Of a stretch of DNA of 64,000 nt, positions 16,920-26,519 are shown in pieces. The stretch is from Mesorhizobium sp. WSM4904 (GTDB lineage: Bacteria; Pseudomonadota; Alphaproteobacteria; Rhizobiales; Rhizobiaceae). The notes below the pieces were generated by a model that searched no databases, had not been told where the DNA came from, and worked only from the letters and a program-made list of their open reading frames with translations. A program made the position numbers and the translations under genes. Numbering within the stretch: the stretch's first letter is position 1; every line of letters begins with the position of its first letter. The stretch spans positions 1,736,001 through 1,800,000 of the forward strand of contig NZ_CP121354.1 in the NCBI RefSeq assembly GCF_029674545.1, in the 5' to 3' direction.

Positions 16920-17990
16920 TCAGCGCCTGATCCGGGTGAAATGGCCCATCTTGCGGCCGGGGCGTGACTCCGCCTTGCCGTAGAGATGCAGCATCACATC
17001 GGGCTCCGCGAGCAGCGCCGGCACCTTCAGCATGTCGTCGCCGACCAGGTTTTCCATCACGCAGTCGCAATGCCTGGCAGGCGAGCCCAGCGGCAGGCCG
17101 GCTACGGCGCGGATATGCTGCTCGAACTGCGAGACGGCGCAGGCCGCTTCCGTCCAGTGGCCGGAATTGTGGACGCGCGGCGCCAGCTCGTTGGCCAGCA
17201 GCGAGCCGTCGGCAAGGACGAAGAACTCGACGCCGATGACGCCGACATAGTCGAGCGCCGCGAGGATTTTTGCCGCCGCATCCTTGGCTGCCGCGGCGGT
17301 TTCCGGACCGATGCCGGCCGGTATCGTCGATGTGCGCAAGATACCGTCGCGATGGACGTTCTCGGCCGGATCGTAAGCGGCGACGCTCCCGTCAAGCCCA
17401 CGCGCGGCGATCACCGAAATCTCGCGCTCGAAGGCGACGAGCGATTCGAGGATCAGCGGCACATTGCCCATCGCCTCGCAGGTGCCGGCAAAGCCGCCTG
17501 TCTCCATGTTGCGGAAGACGCGCTGGCCCTTGCCGTCATAGCCCAGGCGTCGCGTTTTCAGCACGCCGCTGCCGTTGAATTTCTTCAGCACCAGCGTCAG
17601 CTGGTCATCATTGTCGACGGGGCAGAATTCGGCCGTCGGAATGCCGATGCCGTTCAGAAAACTCTTCTCGGCCACGCGATCCTGCGCAACTTCGAGCGCG
17701 CGGGGCGGCGGATAGACCGGGACGCGCGCGGCGAGCATTTCCGCGGCTCGAACCGGGACATTCTCGAATTCGTAGGTGACGACGGCGCTGGCGGCAGCCA
17801 GCTCGGCAAGCTCCGTCGGATCGTCGTAGGCCGCGGTGATCTGCCGATTGGCGACCTGTGCCGCCGGGCAGTCGGCCTGCGGCTCAAGCACGATCGTGCG
17901 ATAGCCGAGACGAGCGGCCGCCATTGCCAGCATGCGGCCGAGCTGGCCACCACCGATGATGCCGATGGTCGATCCCGGAGCCAGGCTCAC
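16920..17990 (-). CDS. purK: 5-(carboxyamino)imidazole ribonucleotide synthase
   Basis: The 356-residue ATP-grasp enzyme joins bicarbonate to AIR with ATP, giving N5-CAIR in purine synthesis. It shows the Rossmann-like N-terminus [20 protein letters not shown], then [27 protein letters not shown] and [12 protein letters not shown] of the ATP-grasp, with the metal-site segment [20 protein letters not shown]. Length is normal. Its ATG overlaps the purE stop by four bases (ATGA), so purE-purK form one operon and are translationally coupled. Confidence 0.95.
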   Translation of the reverse strand: MSLAPGSTIGIIGGGQLGRMLAMAAARLGYRTIVLEPQADCPAAQVANRQITAAYDDPTELAELAAASAVVTYEFENVPVRAAEMLAARVPVYPPPRALEVAQDRVAEKSFLNGIGIPTAEFCPVDNDDQLTLVLKKFNGSGVLKTRRLGYDGKGQRVFRNMETGGFAGTCEAMGNVPLILESLVAFEREISVIAARGLDGSVAAYDPAENVHRDGILRTSTIPAGIGPETAAAAKDAAAKILAALDYVGVIGVEFFVLADGSLLANELAPRVHNSGHWTEAACAVSQFEQHIRAVAGLPLGSPARHCDCVMENLVGDDMLKVPALLAEPDVMLHLYGKAESRPGRKMGHFTRIRR

Positions 17991-18484
17991 GGCGTATCCG
18001 CCGGCTCGCTAGCGACCTTGGCGGTCTGGGCGGCGCGCCAGGCGTCGAGCCGCGCGGCGAGCTTGTCATCATTGAGCGCCAGCACAGCCGCGGCAAGAAG
18101 CGCCGCGTTGGCGGCGCCCGCCTTGCCGATCGCCAGCGTGCCGACGGGAATGCCGGCCGGCATCTGCACGATGGAGAGCAGCGAATCCTGCCCGGACAAT
18201 GCCTTGGATTCGACCGGAACGCCGAAGACGGGCAGCGGCGTCATCGCCGCCGTCATGCCGGGCAGGTGCGCGGCGCCGCCGGCGCCGGCGATGATCACCT
18301 TGTAGCCGGCCGCCTTGGCGCCCTTGGCGAATTCATAGAGGCGGTCGGGCGTGCGGTGCGCCGAGACGATCAGCCTTTTGTGCGGGATGCCCAGCGCATC
18401 CAGCGTTTCGGCCGCCTGGCGCATCGTCGCCCAGTCGGACTGGCTGCCCATGATGATGGCGACGTCGGCACGCTGATCGGTCAA
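17987..18484 (-). CDS. purE: N5-carboxyaminoimidazole ribonucleotide mutase
   Basis: The 165-residue enzyme converts N5-CAIR to CAIR in purine synthesis, next to purK. It carries [37 protein letters not shown], the glycine-rich [15 protein letters not shown] and [21 protein letters not shown] chose TTG 18484 because GGAG lies 8 bases upstream and it gives the standard N-terminus ([11 protein letters not shown]). An ATG at 18541 would add 19 residues without a ribosome site. It is the first gene of the purE-purK pair. Confidence 0.93.
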   Translation of the reverse strand: MTDQRADVAIIMGSQSDWATMRQAAETLDALGIPHKRLIVSAHRTPDRLYEFAKGAKAAGYKVIIAGAGGAAHLPGMTAAMTPLPVFGVPVESKALSGQDSLLSIVQMPAGIPVGTLAIGKAGAANAALLAAAVLALNDDKLAARLDAWRAAQTAKVASEPADTP

Positions 18485-18575
18485 GGTTTTCGCTCCGCGG
18501 CGGCAAAGGCGCGCCTTAGCGGAATTCGCCGGCAGCCGCAAGGATTGTCGCGGCTGCCTGCATAGCCGATAGAAC

Positions 18576-19781
18576 CTAGTCCGGCCAGCGCAGCGCGCCG
18601 GCCGAATCCTTGCGCGCGGCTTTCATCGCGTCGGCCGGACGCTCCTTCGCGGTCAGCACGGCGCGAAGCTGCTCGGCGACGATCTCGGCCTCGCCGGGAT
18701 GCAGGTTGCAGGGGTCGAGGAAGAAGTGGCCGCGCTCGACCTCGTGGTTGCGCACGATGACGGGCGGCGAACCGGCGGCGAGCGCGGAGGCAAGGCCGGC
18801 GGCGGTGAAGCGGCTTTCCGGCCGCACGAAGACCTGCAGGCGGTCGAGCGGGTTCGCGGTCGGATCAGGGACGATCTGGGCGCCGATGCCGGGAATGCCT
18901 TGCAGCGCATCCTTCCACAGATTGAGCGCCGCCTCCTCGCGCCGGCGGATGCCGGCATGGTCGCGCTTCTCCCAGGCTTCGAGCGCCGCCATGGTGCCGG
19001 CGATGCTCTCCTTGCCGACTTTCATGGCGCGCGCGACGCCGCGGTTCTGCAGATAGGCTGCGCGCACCAGGTCCTTGCGGCCGGTGACGATGCCGCTGGT
19101 CGGGCCGCTCAGGAATTTGTGGCCGCTATAGACGACGATGTCGGCGCCGCGCGCCAGGAAACTGCGCAGATCATATTCCGAGGCCGCGTCGACGATCACC
19201 GGAATGTTTTTGGCGTGACAAATCTCGCAGAACTCCTCCAGCGATAGCATGCCGTATTGCACCGTATGGTGCGCGACGACGTAGAGTGCCGCCGCCGTGC
19301 GCTCGTTGATCGCCTCGCGCACGTGATAGTCCTGGGTGACGCTGACGGTGCCGGCGGGGATGACCTTGGCGCCGGCGACGCGGATCGACTGGTCGATCGG
19401 CGCGCCGTAATTGACGATATGGCCGAGCTGGATCACGACCTCCGACTTCAGGCCTTCGGTGTCGTCCGGCAGCCGTTCGATCGCCAGAAGGTTGGTGCCC
19501 GTCATCGCGCCGGCGATCGCCATGGTGATGCCCGAGGCGCAGCAGGCGGTGATGAAGCCGGCCTCACCGCCGGTCAGGCGCGCGACGATGGTGCTCGCGG
19601 CGCGCTGCAGATCGTCCATCTCCACCCATTGCGAGGCGATCTCGGCCATGGCGCTGATCGCCTCGGGAACAATGATCGAGGCGCCGAGCGAGGTCATCGT
19701 GCCGGAGACGTTGATGATGGGCCTCAACCCTAGGCGCTCGCGGATCGTGGTGTTGGAGCCAGTATCGGAATAGGTTTTCAT
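18576..19781 (-). CDS. SelA-like PLP-dependent enzyme (aminotransferase class V fold)
   Basis: The 401-residue product belongs to the SelA / D-glucosaminate-6-phosphate ammonia-lyase branch of fold-type I PLP enzymes. PLP contacts include D198 in [10 protein letters not shown], and the Schiff-base lysine is K222 in [27 protein letters not shown] near residue 23 is a typical start of the group. Selenocysteine synthesis is unlikely, since the gene ends an amino-acid uptake operon with RidA. An ammonia-lyase or eliminase giving an enamine/imine that RidA hydrolyses is a reasonable inference. ATG 19781 is the start, 17 bases after ridA. Confidence 0.82.
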   Translation of the reverse strand: MKTYSDTGSNTTIRERLGLRPIINVSGTMTSLGASIIVPEAISAMAEIASQWVEMDDLQRAASTIVARLTGGEAGFITACCASGITMAIAGAMTGTNLLAIERLPDDTEGLKSEVVIQLGHIVNYGAPIDQSIRVAGAKVIPAGTVSVTQDYHVREAINERTAAALYVVAHHTVQYGMLSLEEFCEICHAKNIPVIVDAASEYDLRSFLARGADIVVYSGHKFLSGPTSGIVTGRKDLVRAAYLQNRGVARAMKVGKESIAGTMAALEAWEKRDHAGIRRREEAALNLWKDALQGIPGIGAQIVPDPTANPLDRLQVFVRPESRFTAAGLASALAAGSPPVIVRNHEVERGHFFLDPCNLHPGEAEIVAEQLRAVLTAKERPADAMKAARKDSAGALRWPD

Positions 19782-19798
19782 GGCAGCAGATCCTAATG

Positions 19799-20260
19799 TC
19801 AGGCGGCGATCTCGACGATCGCTTCGATTTCGACGGTGATGTTCCCAGGCAGCGAGCCGACGCCGATCGCCGAGCGCGCATGGCCGCCGATCTTGTCGAA
19901 GACATCGGCGAAGAGATCGGAACAGCCGTTGACCACTTTCGGGTGGTCGCTGAAGGTGGGCGTCGCGTTGACGAAGCCGAGCAGCTTGACGACGCGCACG
20001 ATGCGGCCGAGGTCGCCCGCCGCCGCATGCATGACGGCGAGCAGGTTGAGGCCGGTGAGGCGGGCATGCTCGTAGGCCTGCTCGACGGTCACGTCCTCGC
20101 CGACCTTGCCGGTGCAAAGCGTGCCGTCGGCGCGCAACGGCCCCTGGCCGGACAGGAAGATCAGCCGGCCGCTCTCGGCATGGGTGACGAAGTTGGCGAT
20201 GGGCGTCGGCGGCTCGGGCAGCGTCAGGCCGAGTTCGGCGAGCCGGGTGTAAGGCGTCAT
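19799..20260 (-). CDS. RidA family protein (YjgF/YER057c/UK114)
   Basis: The 153-residue protein is of the longer RidA type. [44 protein letters not shown] is the core (about residues 33-77; key FLSGQGP and GKVG), and [17 protein letters not shown] is the C-terminal strand. RidA proteins hydrolyse reactive enamines and imines made by PLP enzymes. Its place between the transporter genes and a PLP enzyme fits this role in one pathway. I chose ATG 20260 ([11 protein letters not shown]) with GGGAG upstream. Confidence 0.88.
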   Translation of the reverse strand: MTPYTRLAELGLTLPEPPTPIANFVTHAESGRLIFLSGQGPLRADGTLCTGKVGEDVTVEQAYEHARLTGLNLLAVMHAAAGDLGRIVRVVKLLGFVNATPTFSDHPKVVNGCSDLFADVFDKIGGHARSAIGVGSLPGNITVEIEAIVEIAA

Positions 20261-20328
20261 GGAAGAGGGCTCCCTTGGATGGCCTTGGCCATCCGATGTC
20301 AAAGGTGAATGGCTTGCGTCATCCGATT

Positions 20329-21123
20329 TCAGAAATGCGAGGCGCGGAAGCGCGCCAGGAAGGTGCGGAGGCGTTCGTTGGTGGTCTCCGCGGCGAGAAC
20401 CTCCTTGGGCGGACCGACGGCGCTGACGCCGCCATCGGCCATGAAGACGATGCGGCTGGACGCGTCGCGGGCGAAGGCCATTTCATGCGTCACCATCACC
20501 ATGGTCATGCCGTCCTCGGCCAGGCTGCGCACGACGGCCAGCACCTCGCCGACGAGCTCGGGATCGAGCGCCGAGGTGATCTCGTCGAGCAGCAGGATTT
20601 TCGGTTCCATGGCGACGGCTCGGGCGATGCCGACGCGCTGCTGCTGGCCGCCGGAAAGTTCCGCGGGCAGGCTGTCGGCCTTGTGGGCGAGGCCGACGCG
20701 GCCCAGCCAATGCTCGGCTATCGAGCGCGCCTCCGTCTTGCTCTTGCCGCGCACCTTGGTGAGGCCGAGCATGATGTTGCCGGCCGCCGTCAGATGCGGG
20801 AACAGATTGAAGCCCTGGAACACCATGCCGGTCTCGGCGCGCATCGCGGCCAAGTCGCGCTCGCTGCGGCGCTGGCGCGCGCCGCCGTCGCGGAAACCGA
20901 CCTCCTTGCCATCGATGCGGATCGAGCCGCTGTCGTAGCTTTCGAGGAAGTTGACGCAGCGCAGCAGCGTGGTCTTGCCGCTGCCGGACGGGCCGATGAC
21001 GGTGACCACCTCGCCCTTCGCCACCGTGAGGCTGACGGAGCGCAGCACCTCGACGGAGCCGAAGGATTTCGAGACCTTGGCTATGTCGAGAAGCGCTAGA
21101 CTGTCGTGGGAACTGGTGGCCAT
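20329..21123 (-). CDS. Polar amino acid ABC transporter, ATP-binding protein
   Basis: The 264-residue ATPase has Walker A GPSGSGKTT, Q-loop VFQGFNLFPHLTA, signature LSGGQQQRVGIARA, Walker B ILLLDEITSALD and the H-loop VTHEM. FNLFPHLT and the short length are typical of the polar amino acid (PAAT/HisP) group. It powers import with the two permeases just upstream. ATG 21123 lies 4 bases after the second permease stop, and the next gene in the operon is ridA. Confidence 0.94.
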   Translation of the reverse strand: MATSSHDSLALLDIAKVSKSFGSVEVLRSVSLTVAKGEVVTVIGPSGSGKTTLLRCVNFLESYDSGSIRIDGKEVGFRDGGARQRRSERDLAAMRAETGMVFQGFNLFPHLTAAGNIMLGLTKVRGKSKTEARSIAEHWLGRVGLAHKADSLPAELSGGQQQRVGIARAVAMEPKILLLDEITSALDPELVGEVLAVVRSLAEDGMTMVMVTHEMAFARDASSRIVFMADGGVSAVGPPKEVLAAETTNERLRTFLARFRASHF

Positions 21124-21127
21124 CGTG

Positions 21128-21778
21128 CTATTCCCGGATGAAGGCGAAGCGCCGCTCGAGCCGTCGGCTGGCGAGCGAAAGCGCGTAGTTGACGGCGAAA
21201 TAGAGAAGAGCGCCGAGGATATAGAGCGGCATCGCCTCATAGGTGCGGCCGATGACCTGATTGATGGCCTGCATCAGATCGGTGATGCCGAGCAGCGAGA
21301 CCAGCGCGCTGCCTTTCACCGCGTCGGTGACGCCGTTGATCCAAGGCGGCAGGAAGCGGCGGAAGGCCTGCGGAAAGATGACGTAGGCAAGCCGCTGCCG
21401 GAAGGTCAGGCCGATCGCCATCGCCGCTTCGGACTGGCCCTTCGGAATGGAGGCGACAGCGCCGCGCAGATATTCGACGACCTGAGCGGTCTTGAACAGA
21501 GTGAGCGCGAGCACCGCGGCCCAGAAGGACTGGAGATGCACGCCGACCGCCGGCAGGCCGTAATAGACGAAGAAGATCAGCACCAGGATCGGGATGCCGC
21601 GAATGGTGTCGCTGAAGATGCGCACCGCCCAGCGCAGCGGCGCCGGGCCATAGACCAAGCCTACGCCGAGGATGACGCCGGCAATCAGCGACAGCACCAC
21701 AACCAGCAGAGACACCCAAAGCGTCAGCGCGAAGCCTTCGGCGAGGAACGGCAGGGCGTAGGCGATCTGGCCGAACAT
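21128..21778 (-). CDS. Polar amino acid ABC transporter permease (second)
   Basis: The 216-residue membrane protein has about five helices and the ABC permease EAA loop (QSEAAMAIGLTFRQRLAYVIFPQA; key EAAMAIGL and IFPQA) that docks to the ATPase. The SDTIRGIPILVLIFFVYYGLP region is typical of the HisM/GlnP group. ATG 21776-21778 overlaps the TGA of the first permease, so the two are coupled and probably form a heterodimeric channel. Confidence 0.92.
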   Translation of the reverse strand: MFGQIAYALPFLAEGFALTLWVSLLVVVLSLIAGVILGVGLVYGPAPLRWAVRIFSDTIRGIPILVLIFFVYYGLPAVGVHLQSFWAAVLALTLFKTAQVVEYLRGAVASIPKGQSEAAMAIGLTFRQRLAYVIFPQAFRRFLPPWINGVTDAVKGSALVSLLGITDLMQAINQVIGRTYEAMPLYILGALLYFAVNYALSLASRRLERRFAFIRE

Positions 21779-22443
21779 CAGCGCGCCGTCCTGTACCAGC
21801 GCTCGACCTGGCGCAACGCGAAGAGCAGGGCGTAGCCCGTCAACAGATACATCGCCGTCACCACCAGATAGACCTCGACGATGCGGAAGGTGTTGAAGTT
21901 GATCCACTGTGCGCCATAGGTCAGCTCCGGCACCGAGATGACGGAAGCGACGGAGGTGTCCTTGAACAGCGAGATGAAAGTGTTGGAGAGCGCCGGCAGC
22001 GTGATGCGCATCATCGTCGGCAAGCGCACATGGACAAGCCGCTGCCAGGGCGTGAGCCCGATCGCCTTGCCGGCGTCGATCTGGCCGCGCGGCACGGCCT
22101 CCAGGCCGGAGCGAAACACCTCGACCAGATAGGCGCCGCTGTAGAGGGAAAGTGTCGCGACGAAGGAGGTCTGCGCGCTGTAGACGAGGTCGACGACGGT
22201 CGGCAGGCCGTAGAAGACCAGATAGACCAGCAGGATCAGCGGCACGTTGCGAATGAATTCGACGTAAGCCGCGATGATGCCGCGCACGACGCGGCCGGCC
22301 GAGACATACCAGACGGCCAGCACCAGCCCGATGACGATGCCGATGGCGATCGAGATCACGGCAAGCTCGAGGCTGAGCAGCAAGCCGCCCCACAGCTTGT
22401 CGAAGTGCCGCCAGATCAGGTTGAAGTTGAGCGTATAGCCCAT
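21778..22443 (-). CDS. Polar amino acid ABC transporter permease (first)
   Basis: The 221-residue permease has the HisM/GlnP pattern: LLLSLELAVISIAIGIVIGL, AAYVEFIRNVPLILLVYLVFYGLP and the EAA-like loop GQIDAGKAIGLTPWQRLVHVRLP. It forms the channel with the partner permease whose start overlaps its stop. A stem-loop at 22552 separates it from the binding-protein gene, which would allow more binding protein than permease to be made. Confidence 0.92.
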   Translation of the reverse strand: MGYTLNFNLIWRHFDKLWGGLLLSLELAVISIAIGIVIGLVLAVWYVSAGRVVRGIIAAYVEFIRNVPLILLVYLVFYGLPTVVDLVYSAQTSFVATLSLYSGAYLVEVFRSGLEAVPRGQIDAGKAIGLTPWQRLVHVRLPTMMRITLPALSNTFISLFKDTSVASVISVPELTYGAQWINFNTFRIVEVYLVVTAMYLLTGYALLFALRQVERWYRTAR

Positions 22444-22551
22444 GCGTCCGTCTCAATGGCCTGCGGTGACGAGCATAGGATTCGTCCTCCGCATGGCCCG
22501 TGTCGAGGAGAAACAGACGGAAGAGCGTTTGCGCGCCCTTCCGCCGACTTG

Positions 22552-22569
22552 TCTGACCGCTTGGTCAGA
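22552..22569 (-). other. Stem-loop at the stop codon of the binding-protein gene
   Basis: TCTGACC (22552-22558) pairs with GGTCAGA (22563-22569) around GCTT and covers the TGA of the substrate-binding protein gene. Such hairpins often stabilise the upstream message and lower downstream expression in ABC operons. There is no T-run, so it is not a full terminator. Confidence 0.5.
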
Positions 22570-23437
22570 TAACGGGGAAGCCCGGGTGACGTGGCGGCGG
22601 CTCCTGGCCGAAATATTCCTTGAAGGCGGCATCGTAGAGTGCCGTCTCGTGGCCGAACATGGCGATGGTGAAGGTCTGGTTGACATAGGTCAGCCAGTCG
22701 AGATCGCCCTGGCGGACCGCCGCGCCGTAAAGCATCGAATACCAGCTCTTGCCGGCATCGAAATATTTGTCCGGATTGCGCGAGGCGAGCCAGCGCACGG
22801 TGGAGAGGTCGACCGCGGCGGCGTCGACGCGCTTCGATTCCAGCGCCTGGAGCACGTTGGCCTGGGTGTCGATCTGCATCACCTGCGCCTGCGGCAGGGC
22901 AAAGTGGACCGAGCTTTCGGCATCGACATTCTGCAGGATCGAGACGCGGGTGGCCGGGCCTCCCGCAAGCAGCTTGTCGAAGGTCTTGTTCTCCGAGCCG
23001 GGCAGCGTCAGCAGCGCGACGCCTTCGACATAGTAGGGCCGCGAGAAGTGGATCAGCTGCGAGCGCTGCGCGGTCATGGTCATGAACTGGATGGTGATGT
23101 CGACCTTGTTGGTGGTCACGTTCGGAATGCGCTGCGCCGGGTCCTGCATGACGAACTCGACCTTGGTCGGATCATCGAAGAGGCCCTTGGCGAGGATACG
23201 GCCCATGGTGATGTCCATGCCGACCAGCTCGCCGGCATCGTTCTCGAAATGCCAGGGCGCATTGGTGCTGCCGGTGCCGACGATGAGCTTACCGCGATCG
23301 AGCGCGGTGCGCAGCACGCTGTCGGATGCGGCCTGCGCGGCTGCCTTTTCGGCGCTGATCGCGGTGAGCGCGCCGGCGGTGGCAAGTCCCGCCATTCCCA
23401 ATTTCAGAAAATCACGTCTTCCGGATGTGTCGTTCAC
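22565..23437 (-). CDS. Amino acid ABC transporter substrate-binding protein, Tat-exported
   Basis: The 290-residue product is a family 3 solute-binding protein. It begins with a Tat signal, SGRRDFLKLGMAGLATAGAL, with processing near AQA. The binding core has LIVGTGSTNAPWHFENDAGELVGMDI (key TNAPWHF and LVGMDI) and VDITIQFMTMTAQRSQLIHFSRPYY, the usual polar amino acid pattern. The start is GTG 23437, which has the near-perfect ribosome site AAGGAGGT; this decides it over upstream ATG codons. It is the first gene of the leftward operon, facing an IclR regulator. Confidence 0.92.
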   Translation of the reverse strand: MNDTSGRRDFLKLGMAGLATAGALTAISAEKAAAQAASDSVLRTALDRGKLIVGTGSTNAPWHFENDAGELVGMDITMGRILAKGLFDDPTKVEFVMQDPAQRIPNVTTNKVDITIQFMTMTAQRSQLIHFSRPYYVEGVALLTLPGSENKTFDKLLAGGPATRVSILQNVDAESSVHFALPQAQVMQIDTQANVLQALESKRVDAAAVDLSTVRWLASRNPDKYFDAGKSWYSMLYGAAVRQGDLDWLTYVNQTFTIAMFGHETALYDAAFKEYFGQEPPPRHPGFPVI

Positions 23438-23499
23438 AGCGACCTCCTTTCGTGGTGTGTTCCCCAATGAAGCAGCGATACTTGCGTCCGTCGTCATTT

Positions 23500-23537
23500 G
23501 TCTCTTACAAGAGACGCGTGTATCCTGTACAAGACAG
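23500..23537. promoter_or_regulatory. Candidate IclR operator in the divergent promoter region
   Basis: GTCTCTT-AC-AAGAGAC (23500-23515) is a perfect 7-bp dyad. The heptamer TACAAGA inside it recurs at 23528-23534, 22 bases further on, within TATCCTGTACAAGACAGATA. Two like sites two helical turns apart between a regulator and its target operon suggest paired IclR binding. Confidence 0.55.
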
Positions 23538-23559
23538 ATACTAGCATTAGGAATTTGCA

Positions 23560-24360
23560 ATGCAAGATGGCGAGACACTGACCGGGTGGCCGGCCGCTGG
23601 CATGGACGAGGAGAAGCCCGCGAATTCGCGCGAGAAGGGCCTCAACCGGGTGCTTCACATTCTGGAATTCCTGCATGCCAACCAGCGCGCGATCGGCATC
23701 GGTGAGCTGGCGAAAGGCCTCAACGCGCCACGCTCGACGACCTACACGCTGGTGCGCGAGCTGGTCGAGGCCGGGCTGCTGGAGATGGAAGGCGACGGCA
23801 ACCGCGTCTATTTCGGCAAGAAGCTCTACCTCTATGGAATGGCCTATATGCGCGGCAACGATCTGCTCAGGCGCGGTCGGCAGGAGGTCGACACGCTGTC
23901 GCGCGAGACGGGCGAAACCTCGGAACTGTGCATGCTGCAGAGCGGCCGCTACACGATCGTCCATTCGAGCCCGGGCACCAGGCCGTTCCGCATCAGCTCG
24001 GCCACCGGCCTGCAGATACCGCTTCCCTGGACCGCTTCCGGCCGGCTGCTGCTTGCCGGCCTGGAACGGAGCCGGATCGAAGCCATGATCTCGCAGGACG
24101 ATCTCGTGCTGCCGGACGGCCGCAAGATCGAGCTCGACGATTTCATCGACGACATCGGAAAAGCCCGCGTCACCGGCTATTGCGTGACGTCGGGCCTCGT
24201 CGACGCCTACACCAAATGCCTGGCGGCGCCGGTCTTCTCGGCGCCCGGCAAGGTCGAGGCGACGATGTGCCTGGTGGTTCCGATCGACACCTCGGAAGAG
24301 CGGACAGGCGAACTGGTGGCGCTGCTGCGCGAGCGCGCCGCGCGGCTGTCGATCTCGTAG
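23560..24360 (+). CDS. IclR family transcriptional regulator
   Basis: The 266-residue protein has the IclR winged helix near residues 25-75 (NRVLHILEFLHANQRAIGIG, then LAKGLNAPRSTTYTLVRELVEAGLL) and the effector domain from about 95. The domain ends with PVFSAPGKVEATMCLVVP and LRERAARLS. It is transcribed away from the ABC/RidA/PLP operon with 122 bases between, and probably represses that operon until its inducer appears. ATG 23560 has TAGGAA upstream; ATG 23602 is an alternative. Confidence 0.92.
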   Translation: MQDGETLTGWPAAGMDEEKPANSREKGLNRVLHILEFLHANQRAIGIGELAKGLNAPRSTTYTLVRELVEAGLLEMEGDGNRVYFGKKLYLYGMAYMRGNDLLRRGRQEVDTLSRETGETSELCMLQSGRYTIVHSSPGTRPFRISSATGLQIPLPWTASGRLLLAGLERSRIEAMISQDDLVLPDGRKIELDDFIDDIGKARVTGYCVTSGLVDAYTKCLAAPVFSAPGKVEATMCLVVPIDTSEERTGELVALLRERAARLSIS

Positions 24361-24376
24361 CGAAGGAAAGCTGTTG

Positions 24377-24580
24377 TCAGGCGATGATGTCGGGAATAAT
24401 CCGGTCTTCGAGCGCCATCAGCCGGTCCTTCAGCATCAGCTTCTTCTTCTTCATGCGCTGGATCTGAAGCGGGTCGCAACCCATGGCAACCATCGCGTTG
24501 ATGGCGGCGTCGAAATCGGCGTGTTCCTGTTTGAGCCGGGAATATTCTAGGCGTATTTCAGCCTGTTCCTGTTCGGACAT
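24377..24580 (-). CDS. DUF465 (YdcH-like) small protein
   Basis: The 67-residue helical protein begins MSEQEQAEIRLEYSRLKQEH and has the DUF465 core CDPLQIQRMKKKKLMLKDRL, with charged residues suited to a coiled-coil hairpin. The family is widespread in proteobacteria and has no clear function. It is convergent with the IclR gene, 16 bases away. A second DUF465 gene lies 250 bases off on the other strand. Confidence 0.85.
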   Translation of the reverse strand: MSEQEQAEIRLEYSRLKQEHADFDAAINAMVAMGCDPLQIQRMKKKKLMLKDRLMALEDRIIPDIIA

Positions 24581-24829
24581 TATCTACCGTCTGCGCATGC
24601 GTCGCCCCGGATGGGCCTTGGGCGGGCCGGTGGGGTTTGTGACCTGTTGGTCTTGTCACCGGCGCGCCGCTGATATCACATTTCACATTGTCGTGGAATG
24701 CTACCACGCGGCATTCGACATCGGGATTGGATGGTGGCAAACTGTCATTGTGCCGTCACAGTAGCGACCTGCGGTGGAACGTGCCTGCGACGGCTGCAAT
24801 CGAGGAAACCATGAAAGGGAGAACCAATC

Positions 24830-25009
24830 ATGTCTCTTGCATCCCATCTTGATGAGCTGCAGCGGAAGCACGGCGACATCGAGCGTGAGCTTATCGATGC
24901 GATGAACCATCCTTCGGTAGACGACCTCGAAATCGCCAGTCTCAAGCGGCGCAAGTTGGCAATCAAGGACGAGATTGAAAAGCTGAAGGCGAAACCGACC
25001 GCGCACTGA
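24830..25009 (+). CDS. DUF465 (YdcH-like) small protein, second copy
   Basis: The 59-residue protein begins MSLASHLDELQRKHGDIERE and ends with LEIASLKRRKLAIKDEIEKL and a short tail. The spacing of LKRRKLAIKDEI matches the LKKRKLxLKDEI core of DUF465 better than the neighbour at 24377. AGGGAG lies 8 bases before ATG 24830. It is divergent from the first DUF465 gene. Confidence 0.85.
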   Translation: MSLASHLDELQRKHGDIERELIDAMNHPSVDDLEIASLKRRKLAIKDEIEKLKAKPTAH

Positions 25010-25249
25010 AGCTCTCTAGACAACATCACCCGCGCCCGTCGTGGTGCAACCCACCGGTGGCAAGAAATGCCACCGGCATGGTGTGTTACACAAAAATCTG
25101 CTGGACCGTTTCGGCGCACATCTCGCAGCCCGACCTGTTCGTTTGAGCCGCGGGGCCGCCGATCGAGGACAGCCGATTTGAGGACAATGGCCGTCACTGG
25201 CCATTGACAAGCCATCTTTGCTCCGCCACCTCATGCCCGGAACTTCCAG

Positions 25250-26515
25250 ATGAAGGCGGCCGGCATGACCGGATATTTTTCCTCTCCTTTCCCACGCCGC
25301 GCATCGGTCGGCGTCGATGTCGGCGGCGTGATGGTCGGCGGCGGCGCGCCGGTCGTCGTGCAGTCGATGACCAATACCGATACCGCCGATATCGACCAGA
25401 CCGTGGCGCAGGTCGCCGCGCTGCGTCGCGCCGGTTCCGAGATCGTGCGCATCACCGTCGATCGCGACGAGAGCGCCGCCGCCGTGCCGCGCATCCAGGA
25501 GAGGCTGGCGAAGCTCGGCGTCAACGTGCCGCTGGTCGGCGATTTCCACTATATCGGCCACAAGCTGCTCGCCGATCATCCGGCCTGCGCCGAGGCGCTG
25601 GCGAAATATCGCATCAATCCCGGCAATGTCGGCTTCAAGGAGAAGAAGGACCGCCAGTTCGCGGCGATCGTCGAAATGGCGATCAAGCACGACAAGCCGG
25701 TGCGCATCGGCGTCAACTGGGGCTCGCTCGACCAGGAGCTTCTGACCCGGCTGATGGACGAGAACCAGGCCCAGGGCTCGCCGCTCACCGCGCAGGAGGT
25801 CACCCGCGAAGTGATCGTGCAGTCGGCGATCCTGTCGGCCGAGATGGCCGAAGAAATCGGACTTGGCCGCGACAAGATCATCCTGTCGGCCAAGGTCAGC
25901 GGCGTGCAGGACCTGATCGCCGTCTATACCGAACTTGCGACCCGTTCGAACCACGCGCTGCATCTCGGCCTGACCGAGGCCGGCATGGGCACCAAGGGCA
26001 TCGTCGCCTCTTCCGCGGCGATGGGCATCCTCCTGCAGCAGGGCATCGGCGACACGATCCGCATTTCGCTGACGCCGGAGCCGAATGGCGACCGCACGCG
26101 CGAGGTGCAGGTCTCGCAGGAACTTTTGCAGACCATGGGCTTCCGGCAGTTCGTGCCGATCGTCGCTGCCTGCCCCGGCTGCGGCCGCACGACGTCCACC
26201 GTGTTCCAGGAGCTGGCGCAGAGCATCCAGGCCGACATCCGCAAGAACATGCCGGTGTGGCGCGAGAAGTATCCCGGCGTCGAGAACCTCAAGGTGGCGG
26301 TGATGGGCTGCATCGTCAACGGCCCCGGCGAATCCAAGCATGCCGATATCGGCATATCGCTGCCTGGCACCGGCGAGACGCCGACGGCGCCGGTGTTCAT
26401 CGACGGCAAGAAGGTGGCGACGCTACGCGGTCCTTCGATCGCGCAGGATTTCGAGAAGATGGTCGCCGACTATATCGAGCAGCGCTACGGACACGGCAAG
26501 GCCGCGGCCGAATAG
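25250..26515 (+). CDS. ispG: 4-hydroxy-3-methylbut-2-en-1-yl diphosphate synthase (flavodoxin)
   Basis: The 421-residue iron-sulfur enzyme makes HMBPP from MEcPP in the MEP isoprenoid pathway. The [4Fe-4S] ligands are C308 and C311 in [11 protein letters not shown]354 in GCIVNGPGE and E361 in the same motif. VQSMTNTDT near residue 37 starts the TIM barrel. The insertion between the paired cysteines and the third one is somewhat longer than in E. coli. ATG 25250 or ATG 25265 could be the start. The lytic transglycosylase gene follows after four bases, so they may be co-transcribed. Confidence 0.95.
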   Translation: MKAAGMTGYFSSPFPRRASVGVDVGGVMVGGGAPVVVQSMTNTDTADIDQTVAQVAALRRAGSEIVRITVDRDESAAAVPRIQERLAKLGVNVPLVGDFHYIGHKLLADHPACAEALAKYRINPGNVGFKEKKDRQFAAIVEMAIKHDKPVRIGVNWGSLDQELLTRLMDENQAQGSPLTAQEVTREVIVQSAILSAEMAEEIGLGRDKIILSAKVSGVQDLIAVYTELATRSNHALHLGLTEAGMGTKGIVASSAAMGILLQQGIGDTIRISLTPEPNGDRTREVQVSQELLQTMGFRQFVPIVAACPGCGRTTSTVFQELAQSIQADIRKNMPVWREKYPGVENLKVAVMGCIVNGPGESKHADIGISLPGTGETPTAPVFIDGKKVATLRGPSIAQDFEKMVADYIEQRYGHGKAAAE

Positions 26516-26519
26516 GCCG

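Noticed and set aside
18576..19781. Selenocysteine synthase (SelA) as the function of the PLP enzyme
   Set aside because: No selB, selD or selC signs nearby; the operon context with ABC transporter and RidA points to catabolism.
25920..25960. tRNA-like GTTCGAA segment
   Set aside because: It lies within the ispG coding sequence and has no cloverleaf around it. No tRNA was seen elsewhere by eye, though a tRNAscan run would be needed to be sure.
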